Origin: an uncultured Clostridia bacterium
GTDB taxonomy: Bacteria > Bacillota > Clostridia > TANB77 > CAG-465
NCBI GenBank assembly: GCA_944388585.1
Contig: CALXJI010000005.1
Span: forward strand, 32,012 to 96,011
Direction of reading: 5' to 3'
DNA length: 64,000 bases
A program made the translations under genes and the position numbers. How positions within the stretch are numbered: the first letter of the stretch is position 1; each line of letters opens with the position of its first letter. This document shows, one piece after another, positions 7,733 through 16,178 of this stretch. The notes below the pieces were generated by a model. It ran no database searches. It saw only the letters and a list, made by a program, of their open reading frames with translations, and was not told the DNA's origin.

Positions 7733-9259
7733 TTATCTTATAACTAAAATTTTTTGTCCTACATCAATAACATCTGGATTTTCCAAGTTATTTATCTTTA
7801 TTATATTATCCATACTAGTCTTATATTTTTTTGCAATTTTCCAAATACTATCTCCTGGCTTTACTATATATATATTTATACTACTAATATCATTTAAATT
7901 TATAGGTAAATCCTCTATTGCTTCAATTGAAGAGATATTTAAAATATTTTCAACATTTACTTTTATATATATAACTATCTTTATATCTACATTAGAATTA
8001 TTTTGAGTAACATTTAATTTTACATCTTTAATTTTTATATGTATATTAGAGTTTTTCCAAGAATCATCCATAGTAAAGTTTTGATCTATCATGATATCAA
8101 TACTTTTACTTTCAAGCTCATTATTTTCTTTATTTTGAAGAATTAAATTAAGTTTAGCAATTCCATTAACTTTAATAACATCATTTTCTAATGTTATAGC
8201 AACATTAGAAGTATCCAAACTATATTCTACTATTCTTGAATTTTCTGGTATTATATCATTTATAGTTTCATTAATATTTATCTCTTTTTCTACACTAAAC
8301 TCATTAGATGAAATGTCCACATCTTTTATATCATATTTTAAATCTCTAGTCTTACTATAAAAATCATTTATATATTCTATCTCTTCTTTTTCAAATAATG
8401 TAATATTATTTTCTATTTTATAATCTACATTTAGAGTCTTTTGATCGATATCTGGATTTATTCTAACATTTAAATCTCTTATACAATATTTTATATCAAA
8501 TTGAGATTTATCTGAAATATTTTCAAGCTCAACCATTGAAGAAAAAGGGACTTCTATTTTCTCACAACATATATTTCTATTTTCACCTATATATAGTAAA
8601 CTTATATCTAATATACCTTTTAACATTATTTTATTATAGCTTTCTTTATATTCGGTATCTTTTATCTTACAATTTACTTTTAGAATCTCATATACTGCAT
8701 CAGCTTCTTTTCTAAGCATAATGTCTTCTGAAGAAGATATTATACTTCTTTTTCTTTCCTTAATATTATTAAAACAATTTTTACATTTATTATATTCAAT
8801 ATCCTGATCTTTAGGAAAATCTTTTATTATATCTACAGAAATACCTTCGGATATATTAATTTCAAAATTCACTTCATTTTTTATAGCTATTTTTCTTTCA
8901 TTAGGTAGTGAATAAATAATATTTTTTAAATTAGACTCAATTATTATATCATCTTTATTTTTTATGTTTGATTTTTCTATTGTTGTTGTATATGGATGTG
9001 ATACGTTAAGTCCTCTTATATTCATCTCATCATCATTTGCTCTATATATTACGGAATAATTCATTTTTCCTACTACTTTTATTCTACCATTATTTACTTC
9101 TATATCATTAATATATGGTGTAGATGTTATATTGATAATTTTTATAGCATCTGGCATATTATCTGGCACTATTATATCTTGTTCTATCCACTTATCCTCT
9201 TTTTCAACAATCTTGGATTTACTCAAATTTAATTTCATATTATTAGTACTAATATTCAT
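7733..9259 (-). CDS. sipL: SPOCS-LysM spore coat morphogenetic protein (SipL-like)
   Basis: In Clostridium difficile SipL binds SpoIVA through its LysM domain and anchors the coat on the forespore. This 508-residue protein has the same plan and almost the same length. SPOCS/DUF3794-like modules fill most of the chain: an N-terminal one starting DKWIEQDIIVPDNMPDAIKI, then repeats with VYEILKVNCKIKDTEYKES and IIPENSRIVEYSLDTSN. One LysM follows at residues 462-508 (YIVKPGDSIWKIAKKYKTS...NVIDVGQKILVI-like). No signal peptide or membrane helix is seen, fitting a mother-cell cytosolic protein. It is followed directly by yunB. Confidence 0.85.
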   Translation of the reverse strand: MNISTNNMKLNLSKSKIVEKEDKWIEQDIIVPDNMPDAIKIINITSTPYINDIEVNNGRIKVVGKMNYSVIYRANDDEMNIRGLNVSHPYTTTIEKSNIKNKDDIIIESNLKNIIYSLPNERKIAIKNEVNFEINISEGISVDIIKDFPKDQDIEYNKCKNCFNNIKERKRSIISSSEDIMLRKEADAVYEILKVNCKIKDTEYKESYNKIMLKGILDISLLYIGENRNICCEKIEVPFSSMVELENISDKSQFDIKYCIRDLNVRINPDIDQKTLNVDYKIENNITLFEKEEIEYINDFYSKTRDLKYDIKDVDISSNEFSVEKEININETINDIIPENSRIVEYSLDTSNVAITLENDVIKVNGIAKLNLILQNKENNELESKSIDIMIDQNFTMDDSWKNSNIHIKIKDVKLNVTQNNSNVDIKIVIYIKVNVENILNISSIEAIEDLPINLNDISSINIYIVKPGDSIWKIAKKYKTSMDNIIKINNLENPDVIDVGQKILVIR

Positions 9260-9429
9260 TTATACATCCTCCTTATTAGTATATATATATTTAAACTAAT
9301 AAAAAATATTACAAGTAACAAAAAATATAAATCAACATATTATATATTAGTTAGATACTTATTAGTATCTAGCATTAGATAAATTCTTTCTTACTATAAC
9401 ATACATTTATATACTCTCCTTAGAAATTT

Positions 9430-9462
9430 TAAGGTCAATTATTCAATGAATAGTTGACCTTT
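9430..9462 (+). terminator. Plus-strand terminator-like hairpin with no visible plus gene
   Basis: AAGGTCAATTATTC pairs with GAATAGTTGACCTT over a 3-base loop. The single G-U pair is tolerated only in the plus-strand RNA, and TTTTT follows on the plus side. No plus-strand gene precedes it. Confidence 0.6.
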
Positions 9463-9477
9463 TTAAATAAAAAAATA

Positions 9478-9501
9478 AGCATAATAATCTCTTATTATGC
9501 T
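9478..9501 (-). terminator. veg terminator
   Basis: AGCATAATAA/TTATTATGCT with loop GAGA is followed on the minus strand by TATTTTTTTATTT. Confidence 0.85.
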
Positions 9502-9538
9502 CTGTATATTATATATCAAACCTCTTTAGATTGCCTTC

Positions 9539-9823
9539 TTATAATCTTGTATATTTTGGTGTTGAGAAGTCATACCTTGTTATAGGTTCACCTGTTGGAA
9601 GACTTAACTCTAATGTATTTGTTACTAAATCAGAATAACTATATGATAATTTACTATCTGTTTCTGAATCTCTAAATACAAAAAGGTTAGTATACGTACT
9701 ATCAATGTATCCTTTTCTTTCAATACATTTATTTCTTCCGATATTTGCTTTTACACAAATCTCCTGTCCAACATAGTTTTCTACATCTTGCTTTATTTTC
9801 ATTAGTGAATCCTTTGAAACCAT
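9539..9823 (-). CDS. veg: Veg protein (biofilm-related)
   Basis: Veg is a small, highly expressed Gram-positive protein linked in Bacillus to biofilm gene control and spore outgrowth. The 94-residue product matches the family: SLMKIKQDVENYVGQEICVKANIGRNKCIERKG, then YTNLFVFRD and SYSYSDLVTNTLEL. I place the start at the ATG at 9823 because AGAGGTGG lies just upstream. A GTG at 9832 overlaps that site. It is a monocistronic gene with a strong terminator. Confidence 0.9.
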   Translation of the reverse strand: MVSKDSLMKIKQDVENYVGQEICVKANIGRNKCIERKGYIDSTYTNLFVFRDSETDSKLSYSYSDLVTNTLELSLPTGEPITRYDFSTPKYTRL

Positions 9824-9923
9824 ATTTACCACCTCTTATATAACTTCTTACAAGGCGAATTATATCACTTTTTGGTATAACTGTCAAAAAGGTATTTTTC
9901 TATTATTACATTTTTATGAAAAA

Positions 9924-9957
9924 TAGCAAGCAACATTTATTTAATATTGCTTGCCAT
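9924..9957 (-). terminator. ctpA terminator
   Basis: GGCAAGCAA pairs with TTGCTTGCT around an AT loop, followed on the minus strand by ATTTTT. Confidence 0.8.
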
Positions 9958-9990
9958 TTTTAACACTTTTTAATATTTTTAACATTTATA

Positions 9991-11259
9991 TTACAATTGT
10001 TCATTTATATATTCTATAGCTCTTTGTAATTGTAAATCTTGATCTCTAGAAACATATGAATCATTTTTCAATTCTTCAGGTAATTCTACAACTATATTAG
10101 GCTCTATACCATTATCTTGAATAACTACACCACTAGATGTAAAATACTGTGCTGCAACTATAGAAATAGCACCATGTTCTTTTATTGGTCTAACGTATTG
10201 AACAACACCTTTACCATATGTTCTTGTTCCTATTACCACTCCTTTTTCAGAATCCTTTATAGCACTAGCAAATATTTCTGAAGCACTTGCACTATTTTGA
10301 TTTACAAGTACTGCAAGTGGTATATCTATTTGACTTGTATTGTCTGTTTTAAATACTTCTTCATTTCCATTTTTATCTACAAGTTTTAAAACATCACATT
10401 CAGGTAAAAATAGATCTAAAATTTCTACTGTATCATATACGAGTCCACCAGGATTATTTCTTAAATCTACAATAATTCCCTTTATGTTGTTTGCTCTTAA
10501 TTTTTCATATTCTGCTTTAAATTGATTATATATACCATTATCAAAAGAATATATTCTTATATATCCTATATCATCAATTATCTCTGTAGTAACATTATTT
10601 TCTGTTATTTTTTGTCTTTGAACTTCTAACTCAAATACTTCTTCTCCTCTAAGTACAACAAGTTTTACAGTTGTTCCTTCTTCTCCTTTTATAGCTTCTG
10701 CAGCATCTGAATATGTCTCAATATTTAAATATATATCATCTACTTGTAAAATTACATCTCCAGATTTTATACCCGCCTCTTCTGCTGGTGAATCTGGCAT
10801 AGTACCTAAAACTTTTATTCCTTCAGTTTCTCTATCAAAAGTTAAGTGCACTCCTATTCCAACGTAATTTCCTTTAGAACCCGAATTCAATGTATCTTGG
10901 TACTCTTCTTCTGTCTCATAATAAGTATAAGCATTATCTAAAGAATTTATTATTCCTTCAATTGCACCATCAATCATTTTATCTGTATCATATTCATACA
11001 AATAATCATTTTGTACAATTTTAGCTGCTGTTTCAATTCTTTCCAATTGTTCTTTTGTGAAAACAGAACTACTAAATGTATTTAACGTAGGTTGAATTAT
11101 AGTATATAATGCAAATAAAACAACTGCACTTATTACAATAGCAATAGCTAAAGTTATAGCATTAGTTAAAATTTTGCCTTTATTACTATTTCGATTATAC
11201 TCTTCATCTATACTTTTTTTTATATCATTTACTTCTGATATATTATTTTTTTCTTCCAA
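9991..11259 (-). CDS. C-terminal processing peptidase (S41, CtpA/CtpB type)
   Basis: Membrane-anchored serine protease facing the cell exterior or, during sporulation, the intermembrane space. Residues 29-57 are a membrane segment. Residues about 130-215 are a PDZ domain (GVHLTFDRETEGIKVLGTMPDSPAEEAGIKSGD). The S41 core contains DLRNNPGG, the nucleophile in NSASASE near residue 325 and the lysine in YGKGVVQ near residue 350. Both catalytic residues are intact. At 422 residues it is complete. In Bacillus the related CtpB cleaves SpoIVFA in sigma-K signalling; with the sporulation genes around it that role is possible but not shown. The start codon is TTG after AGGAGATATAAAA. Confidence 0.9.
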   Translation of the reverse strand: MEEKNNISEVNDIKKSIDEEYNRNSNKGKILTNAITLAIAIVISAVVLFALYTIIQPTLNTFSSSVFTKEQLERIETAAKIVQNDYLYEYDTDKMIDGAIEGIINSLDNAYTYYETEEEYQDTLNSGSKGNYVGIGVHLTFDRETEGIKVLGTMPDSPAEEAGIKSGDVILQVDDIYLNIETYSDAAEAIKGEEGTTVKLVVLRGEEVFELEVQRQKITENNVTTEIIDDIGYIRIYSFDNGIYNQFKAEYEKLRANNIKGIIVDLRNNPGGLVYDTVEILDLFLPECDVLKLVDKNGNEEVFKTDNTSQIDIPLAVLVNQNSASASEIFASAIKDSEKGVVIGTRTYGKGVVQYVRPIKEHGAISIVAAQYFTSSGVVIQDNGIEPNIVVELPEELKNDSYVSRDQDLQLQRAIEYINEQL

Positions 11260-11291
11260 TTTTATATCTCCTTTAAAAACATCTATTAAAT

Positions 11292-11320
11292 ATTATATAT
11301 TATTAAATTTATATAGTCAA
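11292..11320 (-). promoter_or_regulatory. ctpA promoter
   Basis: TTGACT (11315-11320), 17 bases, TATAAT (11292-11297) on the minus strand, about 30 bases upstream of the TTG start. Confidence 0.8.
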
Positions 11321-11403
11321 TTAGTGTTTAACTAATATTTGATTTTTTAGGAATCTAATATTTTTTTGAAATCTCTTTTTTACATAATTTTTCCCTTATT
11401 TCC

Positions 11404-11432
11404 TTGACTTATATATTATTTTATTGTATAAT
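11404..11432 (+). promoter_or_regulatory. rpsU promoter
   Basis: TTGACT (11404-11409), 17 bases, TATAAT (11427-11432). An untranslated leader of about 75 bases follows, in which AAATACTT can pair with AAGTATTT. Confidence 0.85.
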
Positions 11433-11513
11433 TTAATAGTAAATTTAGAAATACTTAGTAATAAACTATTAAAATAATAAAAGTATTTCCCAAACTGGAG
11501 GGAGGGAAAGTAA

Positions 11514-11687
11514 ATGCCAGGTATAAAGATTAAGGATAATGAAAGCTTAGATAATGCTTTAGCTAGATTTAAAAAACAATGTGCCAAATATGGCGTTCTT
11601 GCTGAAATTCGTAAAAGAGAACATTACGAAAAACCTAGTGTAAAGAGAAAAAAGAAATCAGAAGCTGCTAGGAAAAGAAAACATTAA
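11514..11687 (+). CDS. rpsU: 30S ribosomal protein S21
   Basis: S21 sits near the anti-Shine-Dalgarno end of 16S rRNA and is needed for initiation. The 57-residue product has the expected [40 protein letters not shown] sequence and a basic tail ending ARKRKH. The ATG follows GGAGGGAGGGAAAG. It is transcribed alone on the plus strand, between its own promoter and terminator, opposite to its neighbours. Confidence 0.95.
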   Translation: MPGIKIKDNESLDNALARFKKQCAKYGVLAEIRKREHYEKPSVKRKKKSEAARKRKH

Positions 11688-11734
11688 TATTATAATTTTG
11701 ATTTAAAAATGTATATCATTTTTATTATTATATA

Positions 11735-11763
11735 ATACATCTATTTATTAGATGTATTTTTTA
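11735..11763 (+). terminator. rpsU terminator
   Basis: ATACATCTA/TAGATGTAT with a 5-base loop, followed by six T residues on the plus strand. Confidence 0.85.
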
Positions 11764-12444
11764 TATGCTTTTTATCTCTTCATCACTTAAATATCTGTAT
11801 TTTCCAGTCTGTAAATTTCCAAGATTTATATTACCTATTTGTATTCTTTTTAAATTTGTAAGATTTACTCTTACTGCTTCACACATTCTTCTTACTTGCC
11901 TATTCTTCCCCTCAGATATTATAATTTCAAATTGATTATTAGTTAAAATATTGACTTTAGCAGGTCTTGTTATATAATCTCCTATATTAACTCCACTCTC
12001 TAATAACTCTTTTTGATTTTGTGTAATTTTTTCCTTTGATGTAACAATATATTTTTTAGCTATTTTATTTTTAGGGTGCATTAATTTGTTTGCAAAATCC
12101 CCATCATTTGTAAGAAGTAATAATCCTTCTGTATACATATCTAATCTTCCTATTGGATATACTCTAACATCCTCATCAATTAAGTCTAATACACTCTTTC
12201 TTCCAAATTGTTCATGACTTGTAGTTACATATCCTTTAGGCTTATTTAGCATTATATATACTTTCTTTTCTTCCTTATTTATTATATTATCATCTATCTT
12301 TATTATATCTTCTTCTTTTACTTTATATGCTAAATCTTTTATTATTATATCATTTACCTTTACTCTTCCTGACAGTACGTATTCTTCTGCTTTTCTTCTT
12401 GAACATACTCCACAAGATGCAATATATTTGTTTATTCTATCCAC
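11761..12444 (-). CDS. Pseudouridine synthase, RluB/RsuA type
   Basis: Converts a uridine in ribosomal RNA to pseudouridine. The N-terminal S4 RNA-binding domain (RINKYIASCGVCSRRKAEEYVLSGRVKVN) is followed by the RsuA-family catalytic core GRLDMYTEGLLLLTNDGDFANKLMHP, whose GRLD aspartate is the nucleophile, and the YIVTS and GKNRQVRRMCEAV motifs. At 227 residues it is typical of RluB. The start I favour is the GTG at 12444, three bases after AGGTGATTA. An earlier in-frame GTG lies inside that site. It is expressed downstream of rluD after a hairpin. Confidence 0.9.
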   Translation of the reverse strand: MDRINKYIASCGVCSRRKAEEYVLSGRVKVNDIIIKDLAYKVKEEDIIKIDDNIINKEEKKVYIMLNKPKGYVTTSHEQFGRKSVLDLIDEDVRVYPIGRLDMYTEGLLLLTNDGDFANKLMHPKNKIAKKYIVTSKEKITQNQKELLESGVNIGDYITRPAKVNILTNNQFEIIISEGKNRQVRRMCEAVRVNLTNLKRIQIGNINLGNLQTGKYRYLSDEEIKSI

Positions 12445-12507
12445 ACTAATCACCTTTTTTTATAAAAATCATATTATATATTATCATAAGCTTATGTTGA
12501 TATATAT

Positions 12508-12537
12508 TAAAGCTGCATTAATTTGCAGCTTTTTTTA
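12508..12537. terminator. Hairpin after rluD
   Basis: AAAGCTGCA/TGCAGCTTT with an AATTAA loop overlaps the rluD stop. Its long T run is on the plus side, while the minus side has TTTAATATAT. Termination may therefore be better against than with the flanking genes. Confidence 0.6.
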
Positions 12538-13464
12538 ATTTGAGACTTTTTCTTTGTTTTCAAGAGACTTTAATATCTCTTTAAAATATTCTGGTACATC
12601 TTTTTCAAATTCAACAAATTTTCCAGTAGATGGATGTACAAATCCTAAATACTTGGCATGTAACATTTGTCCTTGTACTTTAAATTTGTTATCTTTTTTT
12701 CCATATATTTCATCTCCTACAAGAGGATGATGAATATATGCCATATGAACTCTAATTTGGTGTGTTCTTCCAGTTTCTAGTTGTGCTTCAACTAAAGTTA
12801 CATTAGACGAATAAAATCTCTTTAAAATGGCAATATGAGTTACTGCACTTCTAGAGTTTTTATTTGTAACAGCCATTTTTTTTCTATCCTTAATACTTCT
12901 TCCTATTGGCATATCTATTGTTAGACTATCTTCTTTGATTATTCCTTTTACTAAAGCTATATATTTTCTTTTTATGCTATGAACCTTAAACTGTGCTGCC
13001 AATTTTTTATGTGCATTGTCATTTTTTGCAACAACTAAAATTCCACTTGTATCTTTATCTATTCTATGAACTATACCAGGTCTTATAACTCCATTTATTG
13101 ATGAGAGCTTTCCTTGATGAGAAAGCATCAAAGAGTTTACCATAGTACCTGTATAATTTCCATTTGCTGGATGCACTACCATCCCTTTAGGCTTATTAAC
13201 AATAATAATATCATCATCTTCATATAAAATTTCAAGAGGAATATCTTGTGCTATTATATCCTCATTCTTTTTCTCTTCAAAAGTAACATCAATGCTATCA
13301 TTTAATTTAATCTTATATCCAGATTTTTGGCTTTTATTATTTACAAGTACTTTATTGTCATCTATTAATATCTTTATATAACTTCTTGTTACATCTTCTA
13401 TATTTTCAGATAAATATATATCTAATCTTTTAGATACATTATCCTTATCTACTATAAAGTTCAT
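12535..13464 (-). CDS. Pseudouridine synthase, RluD type
   Basis: RluA/RluD-family enzyme acting on 23S rRNA. An S4 domain opens the protein (SKRLDIYLSENI...SYIKILIDDNKVLVNNK). The core has NKPKGMVVHPANGN, then IVHRIDKDTSGILVVAKND with the catalytic aspartate, and later LETGRTHQIRVHMAYIHHPLVGDEIYG. About 309 residues is standard. The ATG at 13464 has AGGAG five bases upstream. The gene begins only about ten bases after the hslO stop, so the two probably share a transcript. Confidence 0.92.
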   Translation of the reverse strand: MNFIVDKDNVSKRLDIYLSENIEDVTRSYIKILIDDNKVLVNNKSQKSGYKIKLNDSIDVTFEEKKNEDIIAQDIPLEILYEDDDIIIVNKPKGMVVHPANGNYTGTMVNSLMLSHQGKLSSINGVIRPGIVHRIDKDTSGILVVAKNDNAHKKLAAQFKVHSIKRKYIALVKGIIKEDSLTIDMPIGRSIKDRKKMAVTNKNSRSAVTHIAILKRFYSSNVTLVEAQLETGRTHQIRVHMAYIHHPLVGDEIYGKKDNKFKVQGQMLHAKYLGFVHPSTGKFVEFEKDVPEYFKEILKSLENKEKVSN

Positions 13465-13472
13465 ATTCACTC

Positions 13473-14342
13473 CTATTTATTAAAAATCTCATTTATTTGC
13501 TCTTCATTAAATCTATATTTTTTATTACAAAATCTGCAAGATATTTCTAGTACTCCTTGTTCTTTTAAAATATCCATAGCTTCCTTTTTACCAAGTGCAA
13601 TTATAGTATTTTTTATTCTATCTATTGAACAATCACACTTAACTTCAACATTATGCTCATATACTGATTCTATATTATTATCTCCCGTAGTATTTTGAGC
13701 AATATCATCTATACTTCTTCCTTCACTCATCAAAGTTGTCATAGACGGAATTTTTACATTAATCTGCTCTAGTTTATCTATTATTTTTTCATCACAATCT
13801 GGTAAAGGCTGAATAATATATCCTCCAGCTTTTGCTACATTACCATCTTTTCCAATTAAAACACCAACTGATACAACTGATGGAGTTTGTTCTGATACAT
13901 TAAAATAATATGCAAAATCATCTCCTATCTCTCCACTTAATAGCTCACATGTTCCAATATATGGATCTTTTAGTCCTATATCTTTAATTACAGTAAGTGT
14001 ACCCATACCAATACCCTTTGAAACATCTAATTTTCCTTCCTTGTTTAGTGGTAATTCAACATTTGCACCTTGTATATATCCTTTTATCTCCAAGCTTTTA
14101 TTTGCACAAACTACTACACTTCCTAAAGGTCCATCTGCCTTTATTTGAACAGTAAGCCTATTATCCTCATCCTTTAGTGTAGATGCAATCATTGCTGATA
14201 CTATCATAACTCTACCTAATGCAGCTGTTGCCAAATTAGATAAATTATGTATATCTCTTATTTTTTGTACCATATCTGTTGCATCGATAACTATAGCTCT
14301 TACGCTTTTATCATAAGCTAAATAACGTTTTAAATTACTCAT
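13473..14342 (-). CDS. hslO: Redox-regulated chaperone Hsp33
   Basis: Cytosolic holdase that becomes active when its zinc cysteines are oxidised. The 289-residue product carries the CDCS...CRFCNKKY zinc motif (CxC and CxxC) at the C terminus, and conserved N-terminal patches (ATAALGRVMIVSAMIASTLKD, GPLGSVVVCAN). The ATG at 14342 follows AGGTAG. A longer frame upstream would start inside the promoter. It is preceded by its own promoter (14368-14396) and by the strong terminator that closes spoIIAB. Confidence 0.95.
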   Translation of the reverse strand: MSNLKRYLAYDKSVRAIVIDATDMVQKIRDIHNLSNLATAALGRVMIVSAMIASTLKDEDNRLTVQIKADGPLGSVVVCANKSLEIKGYIQGANVELPLNKEGKLDVSKGIGMGTLTVIKDIGLKDPYIGTCELLSGEIGDDFAYYFNVSEQTPSVVSVGVLIGKDGNVAKAGGYIIQPLPDCDEKIIDKLEQINVKIPSMTTLMSEGRSIDDIAQNTTGDNNIESVYEHNVEVKCDCSIDRIKNTIIALGKKEAMDILKEQGVLEISCRFCNKKYRFNEEQINEIFNK

Positions 14343-14367
14343 TTTTCTACCTCGTTTCAATATATAT

Positions 14368-14396
14368 ATTTTAACAAAATCTAACCAATTTTTCAA
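14368..14396 (-). promoter_or_regulatory. hslO promoter
   Basis: TTGAAA (14391-14396), 17 bases, TAAAAT (14368-14373) on the minus strand. Confidence 0.6.
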
Positions 14397-14414
14397 TATA
14401 TTATGTAATATAAT

Positions 14415-14455
14415 TAAAAACTCTAAATATTAAATTTAATATTTAGAGTTTAATT
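14415..14455 (-). terminator. Terminator after spoIIAB
   Basis: AAACTCTAAATATT and AATATTTAGAGTTT form a perfect stem directly behind the spoIIAB stop, with T-rich flanks on both sides. It closes the spoIIAA-spoIIAB unit where sigF would normally follow. Confidence 0.85.
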
Positions 14456-14896
14456 TTAGTTTGATTTTCTTTTTTTAATTGTTTTGGTCATTGTTATTGA
14501 CGTTCCATCATCTACTCTTGAATCTACTATTACCTCATCCATAAAAGATTCCATTATAGTAAATCCCATACCAGCATGTTCACTTTCTGGCTTCGATGTA
14601 TAAGCAGGAGTCATAGCTAAACTTATATCTTCTATCCCCTTTCCAAAGTCTACTACTTTAAGTATTATTTTTTCGTCATCTTTAATAATAGCCTCTGTTA
14701 TTATAATACCATCATCATTTTCTAAATATCCATGATCTATAGCGTTAGTTACAGCCTCAGACAATGCTGTTTTTATATCCATAAGTTCATCAAAATGAAT
14801 ATTTATCTCAGATAAAAAAGATGTAATACATAGTCTTATTGATGCTAAATTTTTAATATTTGCTTTTGATTCTATTTTTATATAATTTTCACTCAT
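14456..14896 (-). CDS. spoIIAB: Anti-sigma F factor SpoIIAB
   Basis: GHKL-type kinase and anti-sigma factor that holds sigma F inactive and phosphorylates SpoIIAA. The N box EAVTNAIDHGY, the G1 box VDFGKGI and the G2 box HAGMGFTIMESFMDEV are intact. The adjacent TPAYTSKPESE is the lid typical of SpoIIAB rather than RsbW. The ATG at 14896 overlaps the TGA of spoIIAA (ATGAGTGA), with GGAG nine bases before it. Length is 146 residues, as in Bacillus. A terminator follows directly, and no sigF lies next to it. Confidence 0.93.
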   Translation of the reverse strand: MSENYIKIESKANIKNLASIRLCITSFLSEINIHFDELMDIKTALSEAVTNAIDHGYLENDDGIIITEAIIKDDEKIILKVVDFGKGIEDISLAMTPAYTSKPESEHAGMGFTIMESFMDEVIVDSRVDDGTSITMTKTIKKRKSN

Positions 14897-15191
14897 ATTG
14901 TACACACTCCAATTTTATATTAGATAGCTCTATTATTCTTCTAATATTGCTTGTCGCATTAACTACTGTCATTTTAGCATCAAGAAGCTTTATTAAGTTA
15001 TATCTTCCAAGAATAAGTCCTATTCCACTACTATCCATAAATTCTACCCCAGATAAATCTAATACTAATTCATATGGCTGGAATTTCATAATATACCCAT
15101 CTATAACACCTCTTATTGTTCTACAAGAATTCATGTCTAATTCTTCTTCTAAATAAATAGTTAATTTTCCATTTAAATATTTATACTTCAA
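14889..15191 (-). CDS. spoIIAA: Anti-sigma F factor antagonist SpoIIAA
   Basis: STAS-domain protein. Unphosphorylated, it binds SpoIIAB and frees sigma F in the forespore. The phospho-acceptor serine lies in VEFMDSSGIGLILGRYN (the DSSG motif), in a 100-residue single-domain protein of normal size. The start codon is TTG after AGAGGTGAGAAAAAA. An extended -10 (TGATATAAT on the minus strand, about 15215-15223) lies upstream. It overlaps spoIIAB by eight bases, implying translational coupling and balanced amounts of the two partners. Confidence 0.92.
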   Translation of the reverse strand: MKYKYLNGKLTIYLEEELDMNSCRTIRGVIDGYIMKFQPYELVLDLSGVEFMDSSGIGLILGRYNLIKLLDAKMTVVNATSNIRRIIELSNIKLECVQYE

Positions 15192-15264
15192 TTTTTTCTC
15201 ACCTCTTTTTGAATATTATATCAAGTTGAAAATAAAAAAAATGTTATATTATGATAGCATAAGA

Positions 15265-15296
15265 AAAATCCTTAAGTTTTTTCTTAAGGATTTTCA
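15265..15296 (-). terminator. Sortase gene terminator
   Basis: AAAATCCTTAAG/CTTAAGGATTTT with an AAAAAA loop, T-rich on the minus side, overlapping the sortase stop. Confidence 0.85.
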
Positions 15297-16054
15297 ATTA
15301 ATCTTGCTTGAACAACAAATCTTCCATTTCTTATTGAGTAATCACAAGTAGAAAGAGTAAGTATTTTATCATTTTGAGTTATCTCAACTTCAGTTCCATA
15401 TCTACTTTTATCTACAAGTGAATTTAAAAACTCTCCATACTCATCTATTGATCCAAATACAGTATCTATATAATAAAATTTAGTATCTGTAGAATATGCA
15501 CTAAATATTTCATATTTATATAGTCCATTTACAGTTGCAAGCTCTATATATTTATGTGTATCATAAAATTCTTGTCTTTTATAATTTAATAATGGTGTAA
15601 ATCTATTATCTGTTTCTGTATTATGACCATATATTATTATATTAGTCATTGGATCTGATAGTTTATTTATATTACATCTATAATCTAAAAAATTCTCTCC
15701 CCAATATTGTTCTACATTATCTCTATCATTTCTATAATATCTAGTATTATCTTTACCTTGAAATACAGGAGTATCTATACTAGTTCCAGGTACTTTTAAC
15801 CACACTACTGCATCTTGATATGTAACATTAATTGCTTTTATTTCCTCAACTAAATTTCTTCCCTCTTGTTCAGAAGTAGTTACAGGTGCATTTTCATCAC
15901 CAATAAAAATATCATAGCCAAGTTCTTCTCCAGGTTTTTCAAGACTTCTATTTGAAAAATAATTGTTTAATAATAGCGCTACAAGACCAATTATAGCCAT
16001 AAGTATTATTACAATTATTACTATTATAATTCCTACATTTCTTTTCTTTTTCAT
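15284..16054 (-). CDS. Class B-type sortase
   Basis: Membrane transpeptidase that cuts LPXTG-like sorting signals and joins surface proteins to the cell wall. Residues 7-30 are the N-terminal membrane anchor. The catalytic residues are visible: His144 in IIIYGHNT, Cys237 in LTLSTCDYS and Arg245 in NGRFVVQARL. The long segment between His and Cys and the STCDYS motif fit class B. Length is 256 residues. It is monocistronic. The LPQTG adhesin at 30.9-33.8 kb and the small LPVTG protein at 28.1 kb are candidate substrates; no dedicated sortase lies next to them. Confidence 0.9.
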   Translation of the reverse strand: MKKKRNVGIIIVIIVIILMAIIGLVALLLNNYFSNRSLEKPGEELGYDIFIGDENAPVTTSEQEGRNLVEEIKAINVTYQDAVVWLKVPGTSIDTPVFQGKDNTRYYRNDRDNVEQYWGENFLDYRCNINKLSDPMTNIIIYGHNTETDNRFTPLLNYKRQEFYDTHKYIELATVNGLYKYEIFSAYSTDTKFYYIDTVFGSIDEYGEFLNSLVDKSRYGTEVEITQNDKILTLSTCDYSIRNGRFVVQARLIENP

Positions 16055-16138
16055 GTTATCCTCCGATTAAATTCAAAGTAATTATACCATATAAAAAATT
16101 AATATTCAATAACACTTAATATAATCAATTAAAAGAAA

Positions 16139-16174
16139 AAAAATCTCATTCAGTTTTATAAATGAGATTTTTTA
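16139..16174 (-). terminator. xerD terminator
   Basis: AAATCTCATT pairs with AATGAGATTT and is followed by eight T residues on the minus strand. Confidence 0.85.
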
Positions 16175-16178
16175 TATA

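Larger units (their letters stand above)
9260..9538. other. Intergenic region between sipL and veg
   Basis: Very AT-rich. It holds the sipL upstream region, an inverted repeat TAGATACT/AGTATCTA (about 9352-9372), the hairpin at 9430-9462 and the veg terminator at 9478-9501. No coding frame is convincing. Confidence 0.5.

Noticed and set aside
14456..15191. RsbV-RsbW stress module instead of SpoIIAA-SpoIIAB
   Set aside because: The lid sequence TPAYTSKPESEHAGMGFTI and the short STAS protein match SpoIIAA/SpoIIAB better, and no sigB or rsb genes are nearby.
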